Shown one piece after another: positions 8,161-16,225 of a stretch of DNA of 52,193 bases. Numbering within the stretch: the first letter of the stretch is position 1; the number at the start of each line of letters is the position of its first letter. The position numbers and the translations under genes were made by a program. The stretch comes from JAGHEK01 sp044426235. GTDB lineage: Bacteria; Bacillota; Clostridia; Peptostreptococcales; Peptostreptococcaceae. Where the stretch lies: assembly GCA_044426235.1 (NCBI GenBank), contig JAWXUS010000010.1, forward strand, positions 1 through 52,193, in the 5' to 3' direction. The notes under the pieces were generated by a model. It was not told the DNA's origin. It worked only from the letters and a program-made list of their open reading frames with translations, and ran no database searches.

Positions 8161-8979
8161 TTATATACAAGTTAATTTATTTAGGAAAAGTTCAAACATA
8201 ATCCCATCATTTCTATCTGTATCAAATTTAGTGTTGTATTTAATAACATCATAAATAAAATCACTTGCAATTTCTACTGATTTATAAAGGTCAAAACCTC
8301 GAACAGTAAGGGCGGAAATTATTGATGAGAAAATATCTCCAGTTCCACTATATGATTTTTTATTATATTTTTTCTTTATTATAAAGTGTTTTTTAGTTTC
8401 ATTATTAAATCCAAAATTAAGTACGAAATCATCTCTTAAAATTCCGGTTATTATTATTTTCTTAGGGCCAAGGTTTGAAAGAGTTTTACATATTTCTAGA
8501 ATTTCAACATCATCTAAGTCTAAATTATTAAGATCTTTATTAGTAAGAAGTAATGCCTCCGTTAAATTTGGAGTAATTATGTAGCTTTTTTTTACAAGTT
8601 CTTTTATTTTTTTACACATTTCTTCATCGAAAACAGGATATAACTTTCCTTCATCTCCAAGGATTGGATCAACTAAAACTGGTACATTTGGATTTTCATC
8701 TATGAAATTTGAAACTATTTTTATTTGATCCATAGATCCTAAAAATCCACTATATATAAAATCAAACTCTACATTTAGATTTTTCCATACAGATTTATAT
8801 TTTATCATTTCATCTTTTAAGTCTAAAAAGCTATATTCATCATACCCAGTTTGGCTTGATAAGATAGCGGTAGGGTATGGACAACATTGTATTTTAAGCG
8901 ATGAAATTATAGGAAGTGATGCAGTTAAAGAACATCTACCAATTCCAGATAAATCATTTATACAAGCAATTTTTTTCAT
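8161..8979 (-). CDS. Pyridoxamine/pyridoxal kinase (PfkB-type, PdxK/PdxY-like)
   Basis: A 272-residue ribokinase-fold kinase that phosphorylates vitamin B6 vamers for PLP salvage. The N-terminus INDLSGIGRCSLTASLPI and the following ILSSQTGY match the substrate-binding start of the pyridoxamine kinase branch. VDPILGDEGKLYP is the conserved mid-protein segment, and YSGTGDIFSSII carries the anion-hole GTGD with the catalytic Asp. GGAGG lies eight bases before the ATG. It is monocistronic, divergent from the amidase gene across 128 bases that should hold both promoters. PLP-dependent aspartate decarboxylase elsewhere in the window would be one consumer, but no linkage is seen. Confidence 0.88.
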   Translation of the reverse strand: MKKIACINDLSGIGRCSLTASLPIISSLKIQCCPYPTAILSSQTGYDEYSFLDLKDEMIKYKSVWKNLNVEFDFIYSGFLGSMDQIKIVSNFIDENPNVPVLVDPILGDEGKLYPVFDEEMCKKIKELVKKSYIITPNLTEALLLTNKDLNNLDLDDVEILEICKTLSNLGPKKIIITGILRDDFVLNFGFNNETKKHFIIKKKYNKKSYSGTGDIFSSIISALTVRGFDLYKSVEIASDFIYDVIKYNTKFDTDRNDGIMFELFLNKLTCI

Positions 8980-9107
8980 AAAACCTCCAAAATAAATATC
9001 AAAATTGAATTAATTAACAATAATATTATAACATTATTAGTAAAGATTAATTAATAATTTTTTTTTGGTTATACTATTTTTAACAAAATTATTAGGAGGT
9101 CTAGACT

Positions 9108-10259
9108 TTGAAGAAATATTTTAAAATAATGTTATTATTTTTAGTTCTTTTAATTTCAACTAGTAATAACTTAAAAAGAGAAAAATCAATATTTACAAGT
9201 ATTTTAAATAATGATGACAAAATAGAAGAAAAAACTAAACAAAAAGAAGAACAACCTCTTGAATTAAATGAAGAAAATTGTACAGACGTTCTTCAAAATA
9301 TATTTGATACTAGAAACAATGCAATTCTTAGAAAAGACGAAGAAAGCATTAAAAACCTTTATGAGACCGATAAAAAGGTTGGTAGGTGGGCATTTGAACA
9401 TGAAGTAAATAAAATGAAGTACCTTGAAAATTGGTCTCACAAGCAAGGAACTATATTTAGTGAAATAAAAACGGGTATAGTACTTAGAAGTGTTAAAGAA
9501 AAAGAAAAGGATTTATATGAAGTAATTTGTTCAACTTCAACAGAGTATAGTTATTCATATGAAGGACAAGAAGAAGTTAATAATTGTAAAATAGGTACTA
9601 ATCATTACCTAAATATAAAAGTTATAGGCGATAAATTTATAATTGCAAAAGAATGGTATGAAGATCCATTTGCAGATAGTTTAAGTCTTGAAAATATAGA
9701 TTCACAGGATATAAGAAGTTTTATATTATCTCAAGAACCAAAAGAATTTACATTAACAGAACAACAACAATTAGGAATGGATTATGCGCATAAATACTGT
9801 GGAGTTTCAAACGATCCAGAATATGATTTTAAATTTAATAAAGAATATAAAAATTTTAATCCAGACGGAGGAGATTGCGCCAATTTTGCATCACAAATAA
9901 TGTTTGAAAGTGGAGCATTTAAGAAAAATAATATTTGGAATTATGCAGATAGACAAGGAACTAAGGCTTGGGTTAATGCGCAAGGATTTACACATTATAT
10001 ATTAAATTCTCAAAGAGGTAGCTTAATAATAAATGGTAGCTATCAAGAAATTTATAAGGTTGCATATAATATGAGGCCAGGAGATTTCGTTGCATATGAA
10101 AAAGGTGGAAGAATAACGCATGTTTCAACTGTGACAGGTCACGATGCAAAAGGCTATCCATTAGTTACTTGCCATAATACTGATAGGTTACTTGTACCTT
10201 GGGATCTTGGTTGGAGTAACAAAAATATTAAGTATCATTTAGTAAGAGTGCATTATTAA
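9108..10259 (+). CDS. Exported amidase-domain (Amidase_6) protein
   Basis: A 383-residue protein starting at TTG 9108 behind AGGAGG. The first 20 residues (MKKYFKIMLLFLVLLISTSN) form a signal peptide or N-terminal anchor. A variable region to about residue 215 is followed by the putative amidase domain: MDYAHKYCGV, then GGDCANFASQ with candidate nucleophile Cys257, a TKAWVN-like segment, ITHVSTVTGHD with His338, and TCHNTDR. The domain belongs to the NlpC/P60-like papain fold and is thought to cleave peptide or amide bonds in the wall, although substrates are mostly unproven. It would act outside the membrane. It is a single-gene unit just upstream of the cold-shock gene. Confidence 0.85.
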   Translation: MKKYFKIMLLFLVLLISTSNNLKREKSIFTSILNNDDKIEEKTKQKEEQPLELNEENCTDVLQNIFDTRNNAILRKDEESIKNLYETDKKVGRWAFEHEVNKMKYLENWSHKQGTIFSEIKTGIVLRSVKEKEKDLYEVICSTSTEYSYSYEGQEEVNNCKIGTNHYLNIKVIGDKFIIAKEWYEDPFADSLSLENIDSQDIRSFILSQEPKEFTLTEQQQLGMDYAHKYCGVSNDPEYDFKFNKEYKNFNPDGGDCANFASQIMFESGAFKKNNIWNYADRQGTKAWVNAQGFTHYILNSQRGSLIINGSYQEIYKVAYNMRPGDFVAYEKGGRITHVSTVTGHDAKGYPLVTCHNTDRLLVPWDLGWSNKNIKYHLVRVHY

Positions 10260-10294
10260 GGTATATTATTCACTAAAATTGTTTATACTATCTA

Positions 10295-10323
10295 TTGACA
10301 GGACAACCTGTATATGTTAAAAT
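10295..10323 (+). promoter_or_regulatory. csp promoter
   Basis: TTGACA (10295-10300) and TAAAAT (10318-10323) lie 17 bases apart, giving a leader of roughly 40 bases before the cold-shock ATG. Confidence 0.7.
10298..10311 (+). promoter_or_regulatory. Inverted repeat ACAGG-N4-CCTGT across the csp -35/spacer
   Basis: ACAGGACAACCTGT is a five-base-arm palindrome overlapping the end of the -35 and the spacer, a position suited to a repressor. No known regulator is assigned. Confidence 0.4.
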
Positions 10324-10372
10324 GTATTTAAGTTACATAGTAACGAATGTGTGTTTTTTAGGAGGATTTAAT

Positions 10373-10573
10373 ATGAAAACTGGTGTAGTTAAGTGGTTCA
10401 ACAATGAAAAAGGATTTGGATTTATATCTGTAGATGGAGAAGATGATGTATTTGCACATTTCTCAGCTATAAGTGGAGATGGATACAAGTCTTTAGAAGA
10501 AGGACAAAGTGTTGAATTCGAAGTAGTTGAAGGTGCTAAAGGACCTCAAGCTGCTAACATAATTAGATTATAA
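10373..10573 (+). CDS. Cold-shock protein (CspA family)
   Basis: A 66-residue single OB-fold protein that binds single-stranded RNA and DNA and melts mRNA structure. It contains both RNP motifs, KGFGFIS and DVFAHF, plus the starting GVVKWFNNEKG. ATG 10373 is chosen because TAGGAGG lies just upstream; the open frame extends upstream to 10295 only by crossing the promoter. The strong consensus promoter and the palindrome in it suggest tight, high expression. Length is typical. There are no co-transcribed neighbours: a terminator follows. Confidence 0.96.
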   Translation: MKTGVVKWFNNEKGFGFISVDGEDDVFAHFSAISGDGYKSLEEGQSVEFEVVEGAKGPQAANIIRL

Positions 10574-10626
10574 TCTAATCAATAGTTCATATATATATTA
10601 GTATCGCTAGTAGTATGTGAGAAATG

Positions 10627-10652
10627 GTCGCAATGAATTTTGCGGCTTTTTT
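10627..10652 (+). terminator. csp terminator
   Basis: A stem GTCGCAA (10627-10633) pairs with TTGCGGC (10640-10646) with one G-T pair, followed by six Ts. Confidence 0.75.
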
Positions 10653-10744
10653 AATGCACAAAATTCTACTATGAATAAATTTTCATTTTATAAATTATCC
10701 ATAATATGATAAAATAATATAGACAAAGGTTTTGGAGGGGTTTT

Positions 10745-11158
10745 ATGAATATATTATTTTTTTTGACACCAAAGAGTGAAGTAGCATTTTTATATGAAGA
10801 TTTTAATATGAGGCAAGCACTGGAGAAGATGGAGTATCACAGATATGCATCAATTCCAATAATAAGCAGGGAAGGTAAATACATAGGAGCAATAACAGAG
10901 GGTGATCTACTTTGGACTTTAAAAAATGATTGTTATTTAGATCTAAAAAAGGCTGAAGATATTCCAATTATGAGTTTAAAAAGAAGAAAAGATAATAAAG
11001 CAGAAAGTATTAATGCAAATATCGAAGATTTGATGACAACATCTATGAATCAAAATTTTGTACCCGTTGTTGATGATAATGATATTTTTATAGGGATAAT
11101 AAAAAGAAGAGATATAATAGAATATTGTTATGATAAGTTAAAAGCAATCCCCGTTTAG
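10745..11158 (+). CDS. Two-CBS-domain protein
   Basis: A 137-residue protein made of a pair of CBS motifs (a Bateman module) with no attached enzyme or transporter. The first runs about residues 10-65, with YASIPIISREGKYIGAITEGDLL. The second runs about 80-130, with FVPVVDDNDIFIGIIKRRDII. Such modules bind adenine nucleotides such as AMP or ATP, or S-adenosylmethionine, and act as sensors; the ligand and partner here are unknown. A strong TTGGAGGGG precedes the ATG. It is a single gene with its TAG inside the terminator that it shares with the convergent parvulin gene. Confidence 0.88.
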   Translation: MNILFFLTPKSEVAFLYEDFNMRQALEKMEYHRYASIPIISREGKYIGAITEGDLLWTLKNDCYLDLKKAEDIPIMSLKRRKDNKAESINANIEDLMTTSMNQNFVPVVDDNDIFIGIIKRRDIIEYCYDKLKAIPV

Positions 11159-11172
11159 GGATTGCTTTTTTT
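11141..11172. terminator. Bidirectional terminator, CBS gene / parvulin gene
   Basis: An 11-bp stem (11141-11151 with 11158-11168), a six-base loop and seven Ts. The TAG of the CBS gene spans the loop-stem junction. Confidence 0.85.
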
Positions 11173-11174
11173 AA

Positions 11175-11927
11175 TTATAATATTTCGAATTTATCAGCGT
11201 ACTTTTCGTTAAGCTCAGCTATTTTATCTTCGAAAGCAGTTTGCATTTTTTGATGCTTAACTTCTTCTTCTATGCTGTGTTTAACTTCTTCAAATGGAGT
11301 ATTCATTTCATCATTTAAGCTAACAAGCTTTATTAAGTGATATCCAAATTGAGTTTCAACAGGTTCACTTACTTCTCCTTCAGCTATTGTGAAAGCTACT
11401 TCTTCAAATTCAGGAACCATTTGTCCTCTTGAGAATTCACCTAAATCTCCACCAGCCTCTTTAGATGGGCAAGTTGAATGTTCTTTAGCACAATCTTCAA
11501 AACTTACTATATTTGACTTTATTTTTTCAAGTAATTCTTGAGCATGTTCCTTAGTTTTTACTAATATATGCTTAGCATTTGCCATAGCAGGTTTTTTGTA
11601 TTTGTGAGTGTTTGAGTTGTAGTGACTTAAAACATCTTCTTCAGTAACTTTTACACTTTCTAAAGATTTATTAACTGCTAATTGCTTTAGTAAACCTTCT
11701 TTAAGTTTGTTTAATTCTTCTTTGAATATTTCTGTTTTTTCTATTTCAGTATCAATTGCCTCTAAGTAGAATAATTCTTGATCTACTAATTCTTTAGCTA
11801 TTTGCTTTTTAGCCTCATCAGTTGTATAGTACATTGCTTGTTGAGGAGGTAGAGTATTTATTAATTGTTCAACATCTAAGTTAGTTATTTCTTTTCCATT
11901 AACTGTTGCTAATATTTTCTTTTCCAT
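11175..11927 (-). CDS. Cytoplasmic parvulin-type peptidyl-prolyl isomerase
   Basis: A 250-residue SurA/PrsA-related chaperone-isomerase without a signal peptide. The N-terminal VNGKEITNLDVEQLI is the SurA_N start. The rotamase domain lies at about residues 110-205: NAKHILVKTKEHAQELLEKI, then CPSKEAGGDLGEFSRGQMV, EFEEVAFTIAEGEVSEPV and FGYHLIKL. Here the protein lacks a lipobox, unlike the homologue at 41232, so it should act in the cytoplasm on nascent or stress-unfolded proteins. AAAGGAG precedes the ATG. It is monocistronic or follows the small membrane gene upstream on the same strand. Confidence 0.9.
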   Translation of the reverse strand: MEKKILATVNGKEITNLDVEQLINTLPPQQAMYYTTDEAKKQIAKELVDQELFYLEAIDTEIEKTEIFKEELNKLKEGLLKQLAVNKSLESVKVTEEDVLSHYNSNTHKYKKPAMANAKHILVKTKEHAQELLEKIKSNIVSFEDCAKEHSTCPSKEAGGDLGEFSRGQMVPEFEEVAFTIAEGEVSEPVETQFGYHLIKLVSLNDEMNTPFEEVKHSIEEEVKHQKMQTAFEDKIAELNEKYADKFEIL

Positions 11928-11966
11928 AATATTCTCCTTTAAAATTTTGCTTATAGTTATAATAAC

Positions 11967-11985
11967 AAAAAAGACAACATTTGTC
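11967..11985 (-). terminator. Weak terminator after the small membrane protein gene
   Basis: On the minus strand GACAA-ATG-TTGTC is followed by six Ts (forward coordinates 11973-11985 with A run 11967-11972). The stem is only five bp. Confidence 0.4.
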
Positions 11986-12383
11986 TAATATAAAAATGTT
12001 ATTACAAGTAAAAGTATTGATGAAATTATTCCGACTAACCCTTCTTCAATGTGGTACTTAAAAAGGGTCTTATATGATATATACCCACAAATTATGTTTA
12101 CTAAAGTTTTTATATTTAAAAAAAGTATATTTGTAGGTAAGACTAATAAGCTAATTGATGAAAATGCAAATGAAAAAATAATGCTTATTCGATATTTAGT
12201 AAGTATTTCATATCGTTCTTTTTTTAGGTTTAGAGTTATGTAGATGATTGATAAAGTAATAAATGAGATTAGTAATATATAATCAGTTTCTATATTTGAT
12301 AATACAATCCATTTATACCATACGATTATCCAAAAACTTATAAAGAGAGTACGAAAATAATTTTCTAAAAATTTTTCCTTCAT
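11985..12383 (-). CDS. Small polytopic membrane protein, unknown
   Basis: I do not recognise the family. The 132-residue protein is almost entirely hydrophobic, with four predicted membrane segments (about residues 10-26, 33-50, 65-85 and 112-131) separated by short basic loops such as LKKERYEILTKYR. AAAGGAG lies eight bases upstream of ATG 12383, and it ends in TAG, so it looks like a real gene. It sits between the 149-residue membrane protein and the parvulin on the same strand, each separated by a hairpin. No function can be suggested. Confidence 0.65.
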   Translation of the reverse strand: MKEKFLENYFRTLFISFWIIVWYKWIVLSNIETDYILLISFITLSIIYITLNLKKERYEILTKYRISIIFSFAFSSISLLVLPTNILFLNIKTLVNIICGYISYKTLFKYHIEEGLVGIISSILLLVITFLY

Positions 12384-12431
12384 AGAAAGCTCCTTTTATG
12401 ATAATAGTATTATTATATACTAAAATAAATA

Positions 12432-12457
12432 AAAACTTCTACAAATGTAGAAGTTTT
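12432..12457 (-). terminator. Terminator of the 149-aa membrane protein gene
   Basis: An 11-bp perfect stem (12432-12442 with 12447-12457) with loop AAAT. On the minus strand a T-rich tract follows. Confidence 0.8.
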
Positions 12458-12905
12458 ATTTAACTAATATTGCAATTTTAGCTTCTTCGTTGTATTGAAC
12501 TTGAACCATTTGGTTTTTCTTGATTTTTTCGAAATCTTCTCCACCGTGTTCAATTTCAAGTCTAACTGGAAGTTTTCCTTGCTTTAGAAGTATTGTATAT
12601 TTGTTTTTATCTTTTTTATCAACACTTATTAAGTTACCCATATAAGGTTTAAAGTTTTGTAGGTTTTCTCCACTTTTTTTAATGTATAAGTAAGTTAAAC
12701 CAGCAATTACTAAGTTTATTAAAAGTGTAGCCCACCAAGGTAGGTTAAGTGCCATACCAACAAAAATCATAACAAACATAATTATAAGAGGTATAATTGC
12801 TTTTTTTAGAAGTAACTTTGACATTATTTCATTAGCTCTTTTTTCAGAACCACTCATAGTTTGTGCTTTTGCAAAATTCTCTGCAAATTTGTCTTTTAAG
12901 CTCAT
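12456..12905 (-). CDS. Two-helix membrane protein with soluble C-terminal domain, unknown
   Basis: I do not recognise this 149-residue protein. Residues 1-32 are charged and cytoplasmic. Two membrane helices (about 34-52 and 55-73) follow, then a soluble domain of about 75 residues ending in VQVQYNEEAKIAILVK, which reads as a small all-beta fold. The layout resembles NfeD-like or OB-tailed membrane proteins only in outline. GGAG precedes the ATG across a normal spacing. It is a single-gene unit with its own terminator, divergent from the DUF3867-like gene across about 260 AT-rich bases. Confidence 0.65.
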   Translation of the reverse strand: MSLKDKFAENFAKAQTMSGSEKRANEIMSKLLLKKAIIPLIIMFVMIFVGMALNLPWWATLLINLVIAGLTYLYIKKSGENLQNFKPYMGNLISVDKKDKNKYTILLKQGKLPVRLEIEHGGEDFEKIKKNQMVQVQYNEEAKIAILVK

Positions 12906-13169
12906 AAAATTTCTCCTTTATATATTTACTTATATTATGTACAATAAACTATATTATATTTTATCATAAATTTAGAAAAAATAAAATAATAACTATTAAA
13001 TAGTTAAATAATTAATCAAAATTTGTTAATGATAATTAAAGTTAGTGTTTTAATTAATATATTCAAAAGTTATATATAATATAATTTATTTATATAAAAT
13101 AAAGAATTTTTAATGAAATATATTATACTTTAATATATAATGAAAGTATTTAGTTATAGGAGGTTTTTT

Positions 13170-13748
13170 ATGTCTGATAAAATAATTGATTTTTCAAATG
13201 TTAAAAATAAAGTTAAAGAGTCTGATGTGGATAAATTTGAAGACTATTTATATAATCTGTACTATTCTGTTATGGACGGAAGTATGAGTATGGTGAAATT
13301 TTCGAGTAAGGTTATGGATTATATGAAAGAAAATGATATTTCTCAAGAAAAATTTATGAAAATACAAACTAAATTTATGGAGAGATATGGATTTAGTGGT
13401 TCTGATATAGAAAAAGAACTTAAAAAGTTTGGACCAGATTCACCACTTAATAACATAGGAAAAGATGATATTAGCGATAAAGATTTAGAAAATATAAAAA
13501 ATGGGGCACTTTTTTATGAAAGACACAAAGATAATTTAAGTTTATCAACTACTACAAATATAAAAATAGTTAGTGATAAAAATGATGTTACAGTTTGTTT
13601 AGATAAAGAAAATGTTATAATTTACTCAATAAAGAATATAGATTTAAGTGACAAGAAATTAAATGATTTTATACTTTCTTATAAAACAGTAACTGGAAAA
13701 GAATTAAAGGTTACACTTTGTTCAAATTGTATTAAATATACGTATTAA
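13170..13748 (+). CDS. DUF3867-like protein
   Basis: A 192-residue soluble protein. ATG 13170 is chosen because ATAGGAGG stands six bases upstream; an in-frame ATG at 13140 has no such site. The N-terminal half (MSDKIIDFSNVKNKV, DKFEDYLYNLYYSV, NDISQEKFMKIQ, KFMERYGFSG) resembles the clostridial domain of unknown function DUF3867 as I remember it. The C-terminal half has alternating beta-like strands and ends with a CSNCIKY pair of cysteines. It is 24 bases ahead of the NERD helicase gene in the same orientation, so the two are probably co-transcribed. No activity is known. Confidence 0.6.
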   Translation: MSDKIIDFSNVKNKVKESDVDKFEDYLYNLYYSVMDGSMSMVKFSSKVMDYMKENDISQEKFMKIQTKFMERYGFSGSDIEKELKKFGPDSPLNNIGKDDISDKDLENIKNGALFYERHKDNLSLSTTTNIKIVSDKNDVTVCLDKENVIIYSIKNIDLSDKKLNDFILSYKTVTGKELKVTLCSNCIKYTY

Positions 13749-13772
13749 AAAATTAAAGTATTAGGGGGAATT

Positions 13773-15572
13773 ATGCCATTAAATGTAATAAACAATTCGG
13801 TAGATAGTTTAACTAAGGGTGAGGAGAAAATACTTGATAAATTAAAAAATATATATAAAGCGATTAGTAATGATGCTTACTTATATATTCAACCAAAATT
13901 AAATAATTTAATACCTGATTTTATTTTAATTGATAGAGTAAAGGGAATTTGTGTGCTTGAGGTCAAAGATTGGTCATTAGATTATATTAGATCTATTGAT
14001 AAGAGAAAGGTTTATCTTCAAGATAGAATTGATGATAATCCAGTTTTTAAAACTAGTAAGTACGTTGATTTAGTTAATGGTTTTTTTGCAAGCAATGATG
14101 ATTTAGAATTTGATAGCGATATGGTTTTTGGAAGAACTGTTTTACCAAATATATCGAGCGAAGACTTTTTAAAAATAGAAAATGAACTTACTAAAAATAA
14201 TATTGAATGTATATTAAAAGATCATTTTACAAAGTTAAGTATTGATAAAATATTTTGTGAGGAAGATTTTAACTTAAGCTATGATGAATTAACTACAATT
14301 AGGACAGTACTTTTTCCTGAGATAAAAATACATAGTCAAGAAGATTCTAATGAAGATTTAGATGAAATAATTAAAGCTTTAGATATTGAACAAGAAAACT
14401 TTGCTAAAAGAGTGTCTTATGGACATTATATGGTAACTGGTGTGCCTGGAAGTGGTAAAAGTGTTATACTGCTTGCAAGGGCTATTCATTTAGTTCGAGA
14501 AAATCCTGAATGGAAAGTTAAAATTGTAACTTATAATAAATCTTTAGCTAGCAAAATACAACATTCTGTTGATTTGGTGTCAAAAGAAATCAACAAAAAT
14601 AGCTTATTTTATAATATAAATATAAGTAATATAGAAGTTGAGCATTTTCATAAAATGGCCAATAGGGTTTACAATGGAGTAATTGATAAAGACGATAAAG
14701 ATTGGTGGAGTGAAACTTTGCCAAATTTAGCACTTAAAAAAGCAGTTCCAACTTATGATGCAATCTTAATTGATGAATATCAAGATTTTAGAGATTCTTG
14801 GATACATCTTTGTATAAAACTTTGTAGGGAATACACTTATACTAATAATTCAAATGAAGAAGTTAAAGGTATAAATTTATTCCTAGCAGGAGATAGACTG
14901 CAAAGTATTTATAATTCAAAGGTTCATAATTGGAGTAAAGATTTTGGAATTAATATGTCTGGACGTTCAAAATTACTTAAAACTTCTTATAGATCAGGTA
15001 AAGCAAATACTACTTTAGCACTTAAGTTTTTACAGGAAAATGAAGATTTAATTAAAGAGGTTAATAATTTTTATAAAGACAATGATAAATTTAGCATTAG
15101 AGTAAGAGAAAATGATAAGAGTAGTATAGAATTTATTGACGGTGGATACGATATTGTTTGTGATAAGGTAAAAGAAATTTTAGATACTACAAGCTATACT
15201 TATGAAGATATTTTAGTTGTTTGTAAGAGTAATTATAGCTGTGATAAAATTTATGATAAACTTGCATCAAATATAAAACATAATAGTGTGAGTCCAAAAA
15301 ATAGCACTAATAAAAATATAAATAAACCATTAATAATAACTACTTATCACTCTTCAAAGGGGCTTGAAAGTAAAGTTGTAATACTTGTTGATGTTGATAA
15401 ATTTACAACACAACTTGATTATGAAAAAGAGATTATGGATAGGAAGTTATTATATGTTGGTATAACTAGATCTTCAGAAAAATTAATTATTCACGCTAGT
15501 AATTATCAAGATGAAAGTTTTGCAACTACAGTTAAAAATATTTATGAAGAAGCTAATGTATATTCAGTATAA
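13773..15572 (+). CDS. NERD-domain UvrD-family (SF1) helicase
   Basis: A 599-residue fusion of an N-terminal NERD nuclease-related domain and an SF1 helicase. The NERD region covers about residues 20-130, with PDFILIDRVKGICVLEVKDW carrying the restriction-like Asp and Glu-x-Lys. Walker A is GVPGSGKS near residue 225, motif II is LIDEYQDF near 333, LAGDRLQSIYN is motif III, LKTSYRSG is motif IV-like, and TTYHSSKGLE plus KLLYVGITRS are motifs V and VI. It would act on DNA using ATP; related NERD helicases are known, but their roles are mostly unproven (repair or defence are suggested). AGGGGG precedes the ATG. The probable partner is the DUF3867-like gene just upstream. Confidence 0.88.
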   Translation: MPLNVINNSVDSLTKGEEKILDKLKNIYKAISNDAYLYIQPKLNNLIPDFILIDRVKGICVLEVKDWSLDYIRSIDKRKVYLQDRIDDNPVFKTSKYVDLVNGFFASNDDLEFDSDMVFGRTVLPNISSEDFLKIENELTKNNIECILKDHFTKLSIDKIFCEEDFNLSYDELTTIRTVLFPEIKIHSQEDSNEDLDEIIKALDIEQENFAKRVSYGHYMVTGVPGSGKSVILLARAIHLVRENPEWKVKIVTYNKSLASKIQHSVDLVSKEINKNSLFYNINISNIEVEHFHKMANRVYNGVIDKDDKDWWSETLPNLALKKAVPTYDAILIDEYQDFRDSWIHLCIKLCREYTYTNNSNEEVKGINLFLAGDRLQSIYNSKVHNWSKDFGINMSGRSKLLKTSYRSGKANTTLALKFLQENEDLIKEVNNFYKDNDKFSIRVRENDKSSIEFIDGGYDIVCDKVKEILDTTSYTYEDILVVCKSNYSCDKIYDKLASNIKHNSVSPKNSTNKNINKPLIITTYHSSKGLESKVVILVDVDKFTTQLDYEKEIMDRKLLYVGITRSSEKLIIHASNYQDESFATTVKNIYEEANVYSV

Positions 15573-15576
15573 AAAA

Positions 15577-15606
15577 AGAAATGGCAATTATGCCATTTCT
15601 ATTTTT
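15577..15606. terminator. Bidirectional terminator, helicase / hydrolase genes
   Basis: A 10-bp stem (15577-15586 with 15591-15600) with loop ATTA followed by T-rich bases. The stop of the convergent hydrolase gene (15588-15590) is in the loop. Confidence 0.85.
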
Positions 15607-16214
15607 TTAACAACTTTAACTCCATTTTGAATCATACTATTTAAAAATATAGTGTTTAAAAATTCTGCTGGGTGAATTTCATCAATATGATAAGTATCAA
15701 CTAAGTCCATTGGAACTATTATTTCCTTACTTATATTATTTTCATTAAAGTAAGTTTTTAGAGTTATTGCAAGTTGATAAACGCAAATATTTGTACAATC
15801 TCCAATTATAACTATGTTTTCAATTCCTTCAAAAGAAAAGTCTTTTAATGCAAAAAAACCATTAGTAGAATTCTTTTTTACAACTTCAATTTTATCAAAT
15901 ACTTTTAATTCATCAACTATTTCACATTCTATAGTATCATCTAAGCAATGATCTGGATAACTTAATAGTTCTATTGAATCTTTAGTATGATGATCTGTAA
16001 AAGCCGTAATTTTATTTATATCATTGTGAACTGATTCTACAAAAGTAACTATTGGATTTATTAAATCCTCAAGTCTTTTTGAATATAGGTTACCGTTTTT
16101 ACAAAATCCGTTGTTAATATCAACGATAAATAGTTGTGTTTTTGATAAATCTAAATTATTAATAGTTTCTAGATTTTTAAGATTTTCATTTAAAATATTT
16201 AATTCAGTTTTCAA
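15588..16214 (-). CDS. Isochorismatase-family cysteine hydrolase (nicotinamidase-like)
   Basis: A 208-residue hydrolase with the family's Asp-Lys-Cys triad: Asp32 in FIVDINNGF, a Lys in VVKKNS (113 or 114) and Cys144 in GDCTNICVYQ. TDHH near residue 73-76 and the following PDHC fit the metal-binding and substrate loops of nicotinamidases, which turn nicotinamide into nicotinate for NAD salvage. Substrate remains an inference because isochorismatase and other amidases share these motifs. The start is TTG 16214 behind AGGGAG. It begins 11 bases after the ABC-F stop and is surely co-transcribed with it. Confidence 0.82.
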   Translation of the reverse strand: MKTELNILNENLKNLETINNLDLSKTQLFIVDINNGFCKNGNLYSKRLEDLINPIVTFVESVHNDINKITAFTDHHTKDSIELLSYPDHCLDDTIECEIVDELKVFDKIEVVKKNSTNGFFALKDFSFEGIENIVIIGDCTNICVYQLAITLKTYFNENNISKEIIVPMDLVDTYHIDEIHPAEFLNTIFLNSMIQNGVKVVKKIEMA

Positions 16215-16225
16215 ATTAATTCTCC

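Noticed and set aside
10295..10372. N-terminal extension of the cold-shock protein to 92 residues
   Set aside because: It would start inside the -35 box; ATG 10373 has a strong AGGAGG and gives the standard 66-residue length.
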